Assembly: GCA_037176725.1 (NCBI GenBank)
Contig: JAZBRS010000011.1
Coordinates: 6,138,001-6,202,000 of the forward strand
Length of the DNA: 64,000 bases
Origin: Posidonia oceanica
Lineage: Eukaryota; Streptophyta; Magnoliopsida; Alismatales; Posidoniaceae
Direction of reading: 5' to 3'
Position 1 is the stretch's first letter; every line of letters begins with the position of its first letter. Of this stretch, positions 54,367 through 64,000 are shown one piece after another. The notes below the pieces were generated by a model. That model searched no databases and had not been told where the DNA came from. It saw only the letters and a list, made by a program, of their open reading frames with translations. The position numbers and the translations under genes are program-made.

Positions 54367-57190
54367 TGGCCCAGTTTGTCGGTGAGTCCCAGTTTCCTGT
54401 TGCCTCGGAGGGAATTTCCTCTTCGGTCCCTCCGATTCTCGCTGCCACTCCCTCTATGCCCCTTGTGACACTAAGGTTTCACCCTCTGGTGTCTGGGGCA
54501 CCCCAATATGCTGTGGGGCATTGGCAGACCTATGCCCCTCTGGATCTGGTCACCGAGTCTATCTTGATGACCGCCACTCGCACTTCGGAGGTGCCTTTGA
54601 CCCCCCTGTCCCAGGACTACGTCGCTCTCGATGCCCCTTCTACTACGGCGACCTTTGCTGTACGACCCTAATCTCCTGGATAGTCTGTGTCCTTACCTTT
54701 TGGCTCTGGTCCCTCGTAGACACTACACCTCAGCATTCCCACTGACGGGACGTCTGACGTGCAGTATCAGCACTTGTTGGATCTTGCCCAGAGACTGAAG
54801 AGCATGGCTCTATCAGTTTGCCCCTCTTTCATTCCCACTGGTCCTGAGGGTCCCCTGCAGCCTGCTCCTGCATATCAGGCATTCCCCTCTGCACTCCCGC
54901 CTAGACCATTGCCCCAGCTACTCACTGCTCCGGCGATGGGGGCACGGTTTTCGCCTCTTACATTACAACTCACTGCACAGCATGCACCTCTGCCACCTGG
55001 TGGCCAGTCCTTCGGGCTTGTTGGAGCACAGTACCCCACAGGCTCGCTGCCCGGCACCATGCCAGTGTAGCCGCTGTTGCTCCAGTACTCTGCACCATCC
55101 ACTGCACAGCATTCTAGCTATCCTTACCCCCTACATCACGTTCAGACCCCCACATGCATTCCATCATACACCGCACCTACGCACGGGTACGCCGGCCATA
55201 ACGTCGCATCACCAGGCAACGCGATGGTGGATCCGGTGGAGCACCCCGGTGCGACCCAATCGGCGTACGTGGTCTCTGCCGCTATTGCCCCATCACCTCT
55301 GGCAACAAGGTATTGACCACCGCTCCTACCAATTCCGGGACCTCTGCTACTTTGCAGAGGCGGTGCTCCCATCGAAATTTCGTATCCTAGATTTTGATAA
55401 ATACAATGGTAGGGGTTGCCCCATTGCCCATCTGAAGGCATACTGCGGAGATCTCGCTCAGCTCTAGGCTGACGAGAGGTTGCTGATCCGTTTGTTCCAG
55501 AAAAGTCTGACTAGCCCGGCCCTTAAGTGGTTCACCTCGCTTGACATGACCGCCATCAAGACTTGGAACGACCTTAGCCAGGCGTTCCTGGAACAATACT
55601 CCTTCAACCTCGACCTGGTCCCAAAGCGCGCGAACCTAGTCGCAACCAAGCAAAATCCCAGCAAGCTGTTCGGGGAGTACGTCAACCGTTGGCACACCCT
55701 TGCCTCACAAGTTCGAGATAGACCCTCTAACGAGGAGTCTATCAAGATCCTAATCAAAGGTGCACAGCCATCTACTGGGGCTCTGCTTAGTGTCCAACCT
55801 GTCACAACCTTTGTAGCACTGATCCGGGCTGGCGCCTGCGTAGAGAGTTCATTGCGGAGTGGCAACTTCCCTGCACTCTCTGCGTTTGCCAAGCAGGCCA
55901 CCGCTGGCAACAACAGCGCCAGCAGCAGCAGCACCATCAACAATAGCAGCGATAGCAGCAGCAATCACCCTAGGAAGAAGGATTCTCTGAAGACCGCTGT
56001 TGCATACATCGACTCCCCTGCTGCGCCTGTTCATCTGGCATCTCGGCCTACCCCAGCCTAGATAGTGTATGCACCAGCACCTAGGGCACACCCCACACCA
56101 CAAATCACCACCACCGCTCGACCGGTCTATCCTGCCGCACCGGTCTAGCAAGGACAATACCAAAGGCAGAGACAGCCTCTCTCAGATCGGCAGAAGTTCG
56201 CCCCACTGGTGAAACCGCTGAGTGCCATCCTCCCCAAGGTTGCATCGTTCCTGAGCTTCCCAGAGATTCGCCCACTACCAAACCCACTTCTGCATTGGCA
56301 CAAGGCGAATCTCTTCTGCAACTTCCATCGAATCATCGGGCACTCGACGGATAGTTGCTTCACTTTGCGGAATGCCATTCAGGATGTGATTGGATTGGAG
56401 ACGATTGTGATCGATACGCACGAGACATCCACTTCTGCACCTCCTGCATCTGCACCTGCATTAGGATTAGCCTCTCCCCATTCCAGCATCGTTCACCAAC
56501 CTCTGCTGGAGCACTCCGATCCAAGGGGCACGGGAACCTCGGGAATCCACTCTCTCTTCCACTCCAGGCCTGCCATGTCTGTGGTAGACCCCTCTAAGTT
56601 CATCCATGACATCTCTGAGCCCTTTCCCTTCTCCCTCTACCGTGCGGCAGTTGCCGGCTCCGAGTTGGGAATTCATATAATCCGACCACATGCCAGGCTA
56701 GAGCACTCTACCACGCCGCCCACCATGCATCCTCAGGCTCGAGACCCTGTTCACCTTTTAGGTAGGCCCCAGCTTAGGATCCCCTGTCCACCTTTTAGGT
56801 AGGCCTCAGTAAGGATCCCCTATCCACCTCCTAGGTAGACCTTAGCCACCACCCGCTTTGCCTTCCCAGGAGTCTTATCCATCCCCCATCAACCAACAAA
56901 CACCCCTGCAGCCCCTCTTGTGCTCGCAGCACATGCTCCCGTGGTTATCAATCTAACCAGGGACACCCATCGCATGCCCTACAGCTACGCCACAGAAATG
57001 TGTGCAGAAGTCATGCAGTCAGGGAGGGTCTACAAGCCTACAACACCAATGGTTAGGCCTAGCCGTCCAGAACCTGCTGTACCTCCACCATCAGGCCAAC
57101 CCCTTGTACCCACCACATCAGAGCCTGCTAGCAAAACCACTCCTCCTACCACCAAAAAGTGCCAACCCAAGGCTGACATCACCTCCGAGC
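54367..57190 (+). pseudogene. gag: gag of element D
   Basis: The start MAQFVGESQFPVASEG is shared with E and A. The first frame runs to a TAA at 54669 and resumes at 54759-55070 (Pro/Gln-rich). After a frameshift near 55310 the capsid core is at 55330-55850: FRILDFDKYNGRGCP, SLTSPALKWFTSLDMTAIKT, AFLEQYSFNLDLVPKR. A Ser/Asn-rich linker and zinc knuckle CNFHRIIGHSTDSC (C-x2-H-x4-H-x4-C, near 56320) follow. The C-terminal part (TRDTHRMPYSYATEMCAEVM near 56960) is Pro-rich. Several TAG stops (for example 56059, 56146) interrupt it. It would form the particle and bind RNA. Confidence 0.88.
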
Positions 57191-58001
57191 TAAAGAAGGT
57201 TAGGGTAGACATTTCCATTTGGGACCTCATACACACATCCTCTGAACACCGTGAAGCTTTTCTCCGCATGTTACAAGCCGCCCATGTGTCCCAAACTATT
57301 GAGCCTATAGCCTTGGAGAGCATGGTAGGAATGATCGCGGAGCCCCAGGTCATCTCTTTCACGAGTGATGAGCTACCCCCTATGGGGATTAATCACAACC
57401 AACCCTTGTTTGTCACGGTACAATTCAAAAACTTCCGCATTCCCCTTTTGCTGGTTGATAATGGTTCAGGCCTTAACGTCTGTCCCTTGCGTACAGCAAC
57501 AAAGCTCGGATTCAAAGCGAGGATATCACCCCAGCTATAAAGGGAATGACAGCTTTTGATAACACCCACCATGACTCTCTAGGGATTCTGATTATTCCTC
57601 TCACCATTGGCCCGATCGTATTCGATGTGGAATTCTACATCATCGACTTGGAGCTCAATTTCAATCTCCTGCTTGGGCACCCTTGGCTGCACAAGCATCA
57701 GGTCATCCCCTCAACCCTCCATCACATGATCAAGTTCTGCCAGGGCGACGATGTCATCGTTGTCATGGCAGAAAACTTTGAAAAGGAGCAGATCGAGGCA
57801 ATTTCTTTCGTCTCTTCATGGACTGTCCCCTTTGACCCTAAGCTTTCCAATGCTTTATACCGCATTAATCGGTCTGAGCCGGTTAACTTTATCCCTGATC
57901 TTGAACGTGTCAACTCCTTGGCCGTTCACAGCAACCCTTTCTGGATGGTCGAAAACATTTGTCACAGGTGGTGTTACGTCAAGGGAACGCCGCTCGGGTG
58001 A
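57191..58001 (+). pseudogene. Aspartic protease of element D
   Basis: The lead-in KKVRVDISIWDLIHTSSEHR precedes EPQVISFTSDELPPMGINHN and the active site LLLVDNGSGLNVCPL. A one-base shift near 57522-57540 moves the rest to the next frame (MTAFDNTHHDSLGILIIPLT, NLLLGHPWLHKHQVIP). D-N-G-S in place of D-T-G is common in this lineage as far as I recall. It ends near KGTPLG at 58001. It is the only protease in this element. Confidence 0.85.
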
Positions 58002-59340
58002 TACGGCCAAGGGATCGCTGAGCCGATCGTGGCAGAGGAGCGAAGAGATTCCGAGGGTCTCGGATACGACCCATAGTCCAATGAAGATAGATGCCCACAG
58101 CCAAAGAATCAGAGGATGACCATCCCTCGGAACCTCACTAACTTCACTAGTGCAAGTACCCTTGGTTCGAACGATGGTCAAGCCACAGCGCAACAAAAGC
58201 TGTGCCAGAGCGCTCCACTGCCGATGGAAGAGTGGGTCTGCATTGAGGACTACTACTTGGATGAGGAGCAGTCTAGCATAATAGGGGCAGCTCGGACCAG
58301 CAGTGAGGTCTAGCTCAGCGCGGCAACATCTCAGTTAGTCTATCTGGCTCTTCCCTCCACAGACACAGCAGCAGATTTGGCAGGCCCTATGGCAGGATTA
58401 ACAATCTCTCACCTTTCTACAGTCTCATCAGCATCACCGACACCAGCAGCAGTAGCTCCAAGTCAGGAGCACACCCTTAGGCACAGTTAGCCAGTCTGCC
58501 CGTGGCTGCAGTCGCATCAGCACAACTGTCACCCTCTCTGGCGGATCAGTCAGTCAGTTCAGCCAACAGCGCGACTCAACCCACTTCAGCAGCCACATCA
58601 CCAGCGGTGCAAGTGGCTCAATCAGTCATACATCCTCCTGCCTCAGAACATCAAGCCTCTTAGCGGGCCCCTATGGTGTCTCTGACTGCGAAACCACCAT
58701 CACCACCAGATGCAGGCGTATTGTTGGCCGGCACAGCCGCCTGGGCCTTGGTCCTCCAGAGGAGCACTTCTGCCTCCTCTCCAACTATAGTAGTGACTTT
58801 GGCAGCACACCCAACAGCGGCACCACTGTCCAACCTGTTTGCATCCCTGACCACCAGGGCACCGTAGTTAGTCGTGCCCAAAGGCCAGCCAGATGATCAG
58901 GCAGTGCAATCAACAGTAGAGCAAGCACCCCAGGGAGTGATACATTTAGCAGTCACACCAGAATCTGAGGCCACCGGCGCCTACTAGGTCGACTCACCCT
59001 CGGATGAGGAGGCAAGAGCGGCAGTAGAGGTTCGGGTTGACTCGATGATGGGAGACTTGGAGCTACTGTTCCAAGAACAGCTAGTGTCACTGGCAGAGGA
59101 CCTTACAGAGTATCAAGCGGTGAGGAAAGGGAAAGCCGTGGCTATGGATCCCTCCCCGTAGAAAGACCATGCATCTATCATGGTCTTAGAATAAGATTCA
59201 GCAGCAGCGGCACAGATAGTAACAGAGTCAGCGGCACAGTCAGTAGCAGAATCAGTAGGGCCAGCAGAGCCAACAGTAGCAGAGCAGGCAGAGGAAGTTG
59301 CCAGAGCAGAGGTCACCCACTGAGGATACAGAAACACTCG
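58002..59340 (+). pseudogene. Protease-RT linker of element D
   Basis: Broken frames rich in Ala, Ser, Thr, Gln and Pro (for example LALPSTDTAADLAGPMAGLT near 58340). It matches the inverted 43085-44502 of E, and its last part matches the start of B at 6942. No catalytic motif is seen. Confidence 0.6.
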
Positions 59341-61134
59341 GGTGAGCGTGACTATCCTGAAGCGTCACTAGGGCCAAGAAGCGGAACATATACACTCCTT
59401 CGATATAACTGACCCCACCTTCGAGAAGGAGATCCTCTCGGAACTCATTGCATACGGAGAGGAGGATGATACAGGTGAAGATGAGAATGATGAACCATCG
59501 CTTGAGTTCCAGCCCTATGACGATGATCCAGAAGGCCTCAACCTCCATGTCGAAGAGGAGACGGAGGATGTCAACATCGGCACAGCCGAAGAAGCCAGAG
59601 AGGTCCGTATCAGCGCCCAACTATCACCCTAGGCTAGAGCAAAGTTCAATGCATTCTTGAAAGAGTATGCAGATGTCTTCGCCTAGAGCTATGAAGACAT
59701 GGTCGGCCTCGACATTGAAATAGTAGTGCACAACTTGCCTTTGAATCCAGACGCCAAGCTAGTAAAGCGGAAGCTAAGAAGATGGCGACCGCAGTGGCTG
59801 CTCATGATCAAAGAGGAGATCATGAAGCAGCACAATGTCAATTTTCTGAAGGTCATCCTTTACCTTGAATGGCTTGCAAATGTTGTGCCAATGCCCAAGA
59901 AAGATGGTCGAGTCCGCATGTGTATCGACTATAGGGACCTGAACAAGGCGAGTCCCAAGGACGATTTCCCATTGCCACACATTGATGTCCTAGTCGACAA
60001 CACTGTAGGCCACAAGATGCACTTCTTCATGGATGGCTTCTCCGGCTATAACCAAATCAAAATGGCAGAAGAAGATATGGAGAAAACATCCTTTATCACC
60101 CCTTGGGGAGTCTTCTGCTACCAAGTTATGCCGTTGGGGCTGAAGAACGCTGGCGCAACCTATCAGAGGGCAATGACCGCTCTGTTCCATGATCTCATGC
60201 ACCAAGAAGTTGAGGTTTACGTGGATGACATGATTGCCAAGTCCAAAGAGCCCGAGGATCACCTTGCCTATTTGAAGAAGCTCTTTGATCACTTGAGGAA
60301 GTACAGACTGCGGCTTAACCCCAGAAAATGTGTATTTGGGGTGTCATCCGGAAAACTCTTGGAACATATTGTCAGTCAAAGGGGGATTGAGGTGGACCCG
60401 AGCAAGGCAAAAGCCATCGTAGAAATGCCACCCCCTAGGACTAAAAAAGAGGTCCGAGGCCTACTAGGGCGATTACAGTAAATCAGTCAGTTCATCGCAC
60501 AACTCACACCCATCTACGAACCGATCTTCAAGCTCCTAAGGAAGCATGCACAGATTAGCTTGAGCGAGGAGTGCCAGGCTGCATTTGACAATATCAAGCA
60601 GCTACTGATCAAGCCTCCTGTCTTGGTTCCTCCCACGCCAGGGAGACCCCTGCTTCTCTACCTTTCTATCACGTAGGATTCCATGGGCGGTGTCTTGGGC
60701 CAACATGATGAATCGGGTAGAAAGGAGCACGCCATCTATTACCTGAGCAAGAAGTTCAATGAATGCGAAGCCAGGTATAGCACAATAGAGAAGACCTGCC
60801 TATCTCTTGTCTGGGCCGTATAGAAACTAAGACACTACATGATGGTGTACCCAGTTCAACTCTTATGCCGGCATGACCCCATCAAGTTCCTCTTCCAGAA
60901 GCCGGCCATGGTGGGCAGATGTGTCAAGTGGCAGGTGTTGTTGTCTCAATACGACATCACCTTCATCACGCAGAGATCCATGAAGGGTCAAGCCATGGCA
61001 GATCATCTTGCTGACTTTCCCCTGCCTGAGTACCAGCCTCTCCAGACGCAGTTCCCGAATGAGGACATCCTTTTTGCAATGGAGGACTCTGATGAGAAGG
61101 ACCCTGAAGAGCAAGAGTAGTGGCAGCTGTACTT
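59341..61134 (+). pseudogene. RT: RT and RNase H of element D, cut at the archaeal RNase H
   Basis: One frame from VSVTILKRH at 59342 to 61134. RT: KKDGRVRMCIDYRDLNKASP, FFMDGFSGYNQIKMAEEDME, ITPWGVFCYQVMPLGLKNAG, catalytic EVYVDDMIAKSK (about 60218). RNase H: GGVLGQHDESGRKEHAIYYL. TAG stops replace Gln near 59369, 59629, 60674, 60821 and 61118; TAG for Trp near 59683; a TAA stop (Tyr expected) is at 60479. The last residues WQLYFDS are the first motif of the archaeal RNase H, cut by F. Confidence 0.9.
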
Positions 61135-61460
61135 TGATAGCTATGACCTCTTCCCGGGAGCCCACAGCGGGCCTCGCATGCTGCCATAGCTCACGATGCG
61201 ATCTTGCCGTGAGAGGGGGGAAGAAGCCGCTATCAGCAGTGAATCCAGGGAGAAACTCAACTAGAAAACACCAGGAAAACGCTAAGATAAAAGAGATAAG
61301 ATAAAAGGGAGTCGCCACCTAGTCTATTCAATTGGGTGATGAGGAAAATCGAGAAAATAGAAAAAAAACTACAAACGAATGCAAAATTATGCAAAAGGGA
61401 TGACTCGTGCCAAGGATAAGGGTAAAACGGTCATTGCAGGTCCAGAGAAAGGGTAAGGTT

Positions 61461-61523
61461 TCCTATTACGCGTAGGGAAGGTGTTAGGCACCCCCGACAC
61501 ACCCAGAATCGGTCTTTTTGGGC
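61461..61523 (-). repeat. Conserved LTR block (copy in F)
   Basis: On minus: AAAAAGACCGATTCTGGG, GGTGCCTAACACCTTCCC, then AATAGGA in place of AACAGGAGTCC. Same place as in A. Confidence 0.85.
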
Positions 61524-62091
61524 TATTCTCGCTCGCATTTACATGATATCGGCAACGATTGCCTAACTACACGTCCTAGGGATGAGGGATGCTATGCCTA
61601 TGCTATGGATGCTCAGATGAATGCCTAAATGCTTAAATGCCTAAATGCCATGTATGCTGAAGTAAACATGCCCGAGTGTATGCTCTAAGTGTTGTGATGT
61701 GCGGAAAGAAAATAAATGTGCAATCTATGTGCTCAGCTACGCTGTCAGGGAGGGCCTTGATTCGTAAGAACTACTGGCAGTAAACATCACTGCGCTAATG
61801 CAAATGCAGGCAATAAAACAAAACGCCGATAAAGCCATGCAATGCAAGTGTACAACATGCAAAGGGAAAACAAAACAAGATCAGAAAGCCATTTGAACAA
61901 AACCACGCAATGCAAGTGTGAAAATCGGCAAAGGGGAAAGAAGACGAGGACGAAAACCCTAATCTAAATGCATGAGGAAATAGGGCGCGAAACAATGTAT
62001 GCAGTGCAAGTATGTGTGCAAAAAGTGATATGCAATGATTCAGGTGGGCTTATCTTGAAGATCTGAGGCCTGATCTGAAATAACCTTGGTT

Positions 62092-62467
62092 AGAATGAAA
62101 GATCATTCAACCGAGAAGACCTAGATGGTTGGATCATGAAGATCCGACGGTCCGATCAAAAGTTATTCAGCTTTCAAGTTAGATAGCTCAAGTGCCAGAA
62201 AAATAGTCTAAATGGAGGTCTAAGTGCAATTTACCCCTACATGTGTGCAATGCAGGGTGTCCTACATGTAATGAGGCTAACAGTGCTCGAACAGGTGCTA
62301 GGGTGTGATATGCGATGATATGAAGTTGCCATGCATGCAAGAATGCAAAAGATAGGGACCTAAGCGCAATTAAAATAAATGCAGGGGCCTAAGCGCAATT
62401 AAAGTAAATGCGAGGGCTAAAATGCAATGAGAGTGAATGCAAGGGCTAAAATGCAATTAGAGTGAAT
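62092..62467. repeat. Direct repeat in F, copy 1
   Basis: It starts AGAATGAAAGATCATTCAAC and runs through GGTGCTAGGGTGTGATATGC into AAATGCAATTAGAGTGAATG. It is repeated with about 5-8% differences by eye at 63470-63840. Confidence 0.9.
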
Positions 62468-62489
62468 GTATCCAGCATTCACTCTAATT
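62455..62489. repeat. Perfect 14-bp hairpin
   Basis: AATTAGAGTGAATG (62455-62468), loop TATCCAG, CATTCACTCTAATT (62476-62489). It sits where copy 1 of the direct repeat breaks off, so it may mark an inversion or template switch. Confidence 0.9.
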
Positions 62490-63469
62490 GGGGCTCTGGC
62501 CCATCAACGAGGGCTCTGGAGGTCCGGAGGGTCGGTCTGGAGGTGAGGGGAGCGCTTGGTGCAATAGAGCTCGCTCGCGGCTGGTGGCCGTCGCCGGGGA
62601 AGATGATGGGTTCCGGCGAGGCAGACGGCGGATTTCGAACTAGAAGCCACAAGCGATGATCTAGGAAGCAAGAAGAGGACCTAACGAAGCTAGTGGGTAC
62701 ATTCATTACCTGTGAACGTGCTTGGAGGGGTCTGACGACCTCGGATGGGTGCGACTGAGCTGCGGCAAGCAAAGGCGGTGCTGGAGGCGCGGGGAGGCTT
62801 CAGGTGCGATCCAGGCGTGTCGACGGAGGTGTAGGGAGGGTTCGTGAAGCGACGGACAGCCCTCTCCTCCTCTCTGCACTCAGATGGCAGTGATGGGTGT
62901 AACTGACGATAATTCTCTCTCTTTCTTCTCTCTGTAGCTCTCACCGGAGATGGCTCTTGCAGGTGGGCTCGTAGGTGGTTCCTGGAGGTGGAGAGCGATG
63001 GTGGAAGGCAAGGGAGAGGAGATCGCAGGAGGAGAAGGAGGCTATAGTCCGACCAAGAGAAGAAGCTCTCTTTTTCTCTCTCTCCTCAATTATCCTTTTC
63101 TCTCACCTAGGTTATCTCTCCCCCTCTCTCCTAGGGTGGCTACTACTGTTATATACCAGCGGGGAGATGAGGAGGGCCACTAGATTGGAGGGGCAGAGAG
63201 GATGGCCGTCCAGGATGAGGGTGAGGTGGAAGCAATGGGTATAGGATTTTTGTTTCCAAATGGGGATGGGATTAGGGTTTAAGGTTTTTTTGGATTTTGA
63301 ATGGCACCTGGGTTTGGGGTTTGAATGCATGGGTTTAGGGTTTGAATGGGTTATGAAAGGGATATGGGTTTAGGGTTTGAATGGAATGGGTTTAGGGTTT
63401 TGGGCTTTGGTTTTAACTGGGATTTGAAATGGGATTAGGGTTTAGGGTTTGTGAATGGTTGTGGGTGTA
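62490..63469 (-). other. GC-rich and AAACCC-rich start of the F LTR
   Basis: It corresponds to 4610-6941 of A but is much shorter. ORFs (62479-62944 minus, 62950-63244 plus) show no family. 63240-63465 is rich in GGGTTTAGGGTTTGAATGG-like words. The terminal TGTAG of an LTR start is missing at 63465-63470. Confidence 0.6.
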
Positions 63470-63840
63470 GAATGAAAGATCATTCAACCGGGAATACCTA
63501 GATGGTTGGATCATGAAGATTCGACAGTCTAATCAAAAGTTATTTAGGTTTCAAGTCAGATGGCTCAAGGGCTAGAAAAATAGTCTAAGTGCAATTTACC
63601 CCTATGTGTGTGCAATGCAGGGTGTCCCACTTGTAATGAGGCTAACAGCATTCGAACAGGTGCTAGGGTGTGATATGCGATGATATGAAGTTGCCATGTA
63701 TGCAAGAATGCAAAAGATAGGGACCTAAGCGTAATTAAAATAAATACGGAGGCCTAAGCGCAATTAAAGTAAATGCGAGGGCTAAAATGCAATGAAAGTG
63801 AATGCAAGGGCTAAAATGCAATTAGAGTGAATGTAGGGGC
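63470..63840. repeat. Direct repeat in F, copy 2
   Basis: It matches copy 1 (62092-62467) and continues beyond it into further 31-bp-like units (GGGGCCTAAATGCAAATTAA) to the window end. Confidence 0.9.
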
Positions 63841-64000
63841 CTTAATGCAAATTAAAATAATTACAGGGGCCTAAATGCAAATTAAAATAAATGCAAGGGC
63901 CTAGATGTAAAATGCCACCTGTGTAGATGCATGCAATGCAATAAGGTCCTAGATGTGACAAGGACTAAAATGGGAAGTGCTAACATATGAGGATCTAAGT

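Larger units (their letters stand above)
50524..61134 (+). mobile_element. Element D: Tat/Ogre-like element, 5' two-thirds
   Basis: 5' LTR (50524-53148), PBS (53150-53168), leader, gag from 54367, protease, linker and RT-RH are present in order. Pol stops in the first motif of the archaeal RNase H (WQLYFDS) at 61134, where F is inserted. The rest and the 3' LTR lie to the right of F. It is inserted in the 5' LTR of E; flanking 5 bp GTGTT (50519-50523). Pol is one frame broken by stops; gag has frameshifts. Confidence 0.9.
61135..64000 (-). mobile_element. Element F: LTR (3' LTR or solo LTR), continues right
   Basis: On minus the LTR ends near 61135 (TATCA) directly against the pol of D, so this is the outer end of an element or a solo LTR; there is no PBS. 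It matches the LTR of A in order: a GGTGGCGACTCCC region, conserved block, CTAAGTGCTCAG-like stretch, AGAATGAAAGATCATTCAAC block, 31-bp-type repeat, GC-rich part and AAACCC-rich part. At 63470 the order restarts, so a second LTR segment follows. The exact left boundary is uncertain by a few bases; TACTT (61130-61134) would be the target-site copy. Confidence 0.75.

Noticed and set aside
63240..63465. Interstitial telomere repeat (GGGTTTAGGGTTT)
   Set aside because: Only one to two units in a row, mixed with GAATGG words; the AAACCC-rich LTR start of all these elements gives the same look (6780-6900, 36280-36420, 50600-50780).
1..64000. tRNA, rRNA or snRNA genes
   Set aside because: I saw no cloverleaf with A and B boxes and no rRNA-like core; only the short PBS stretches are tRNA-complementary.

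Overview
The window is plant nuclear DNA made almost entirely of nested LTR retrotransposons. I see no host single-copy gene, rRNA, tRNA or CRISPR array. Every recognisable pol is Ty3/gypsy of the Tat (Ogre-like) lineage. The diagnostic is a second, archaeal-type RNase H (D-E-D-D pattern) between the usual RT-RNase H and the integrase. Ogre-like size, a TGGCGACTC-type primer-binding site, TGTAGACACCC-type LTR starts and a GGAGGGGCATC polypurine tract agree with this. An angiosperm with large heterochromatic genome fractions is the natural host; the species cannot be told from the sequence.

Six elements can be resolved, called A-F here. E (minus, 38729-50523) is the oldest. B (plus) is inserted in E's 3' untranslated region; its visible parts are 6942-9777 and 31687-38728. 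B was later split by A (minus, enters from the left edge, ends at 6941) and by C (minus, 9778-31686). D (plus, 50524-61134) is inserted in E's 5' LTR. F (minus, from 61135 to the right edge) is inserted in D. So the tree is E > B > {A, C} and E > D > F. C is the only complete element: 21.9 kb, two LTRs of 1503 and 1546 bp, a 5-bp GATAC target-site duplication, PBS, PPT, gag, two protease-like domains, RT-RH, archaeal RH and integrase.

Layout: 1-941 gag start of A; 942-2285 leader and PBS of A; 2286-6941 long LTR of A; 6942-9777 RT-RH-aRH of B; 9778-11280 3' LTR of C; 11281-20324 non-pol part of C carrying two intron-containing genes on the opposite strand; 20325-28725 pol and gag of C; 28726-30140 leader of C; 30141-31686 5' LTR of C; 31687-32888 integrase of B; 32889-36196 repeat-rich 3' UTR of B; 36197-38728 3' LTR of B; 38729-48258 3' UTR, pol, protease and gag of E; 48259-50523 damaged leader and 5' LTR of E; 50524-53148 5' LTR of D; 53149-61134 leader, gag, protease and RT of D; 61135-64000 LTR of F, with an internal duplication.

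All coding regions are decayed. Most stops are TAG where a sister copy reads CAG, as expected from cytosine deamination of silenced elements. B, D and E have closely matching pol, and A, D and E share the gag start, yet A and F carry LTRs unlike those of B, D and E.

The most notable signals are: (1) an antisense multi-exon plant-mobile-domain gene with intact GT-AG introns inside C, plus a second antisense gene with one 65-bp intron; (2) two consecutive aspartic protease domains in C; (3) LTRs of B, D and E built from roughly 230-bp modules, each centred on a near-palindrome, with a GGACGC-type core in B and E but a GGCGAC-type core in D; (4) a 1-kb array of 37-bp hairpin units next to the PPT of B.
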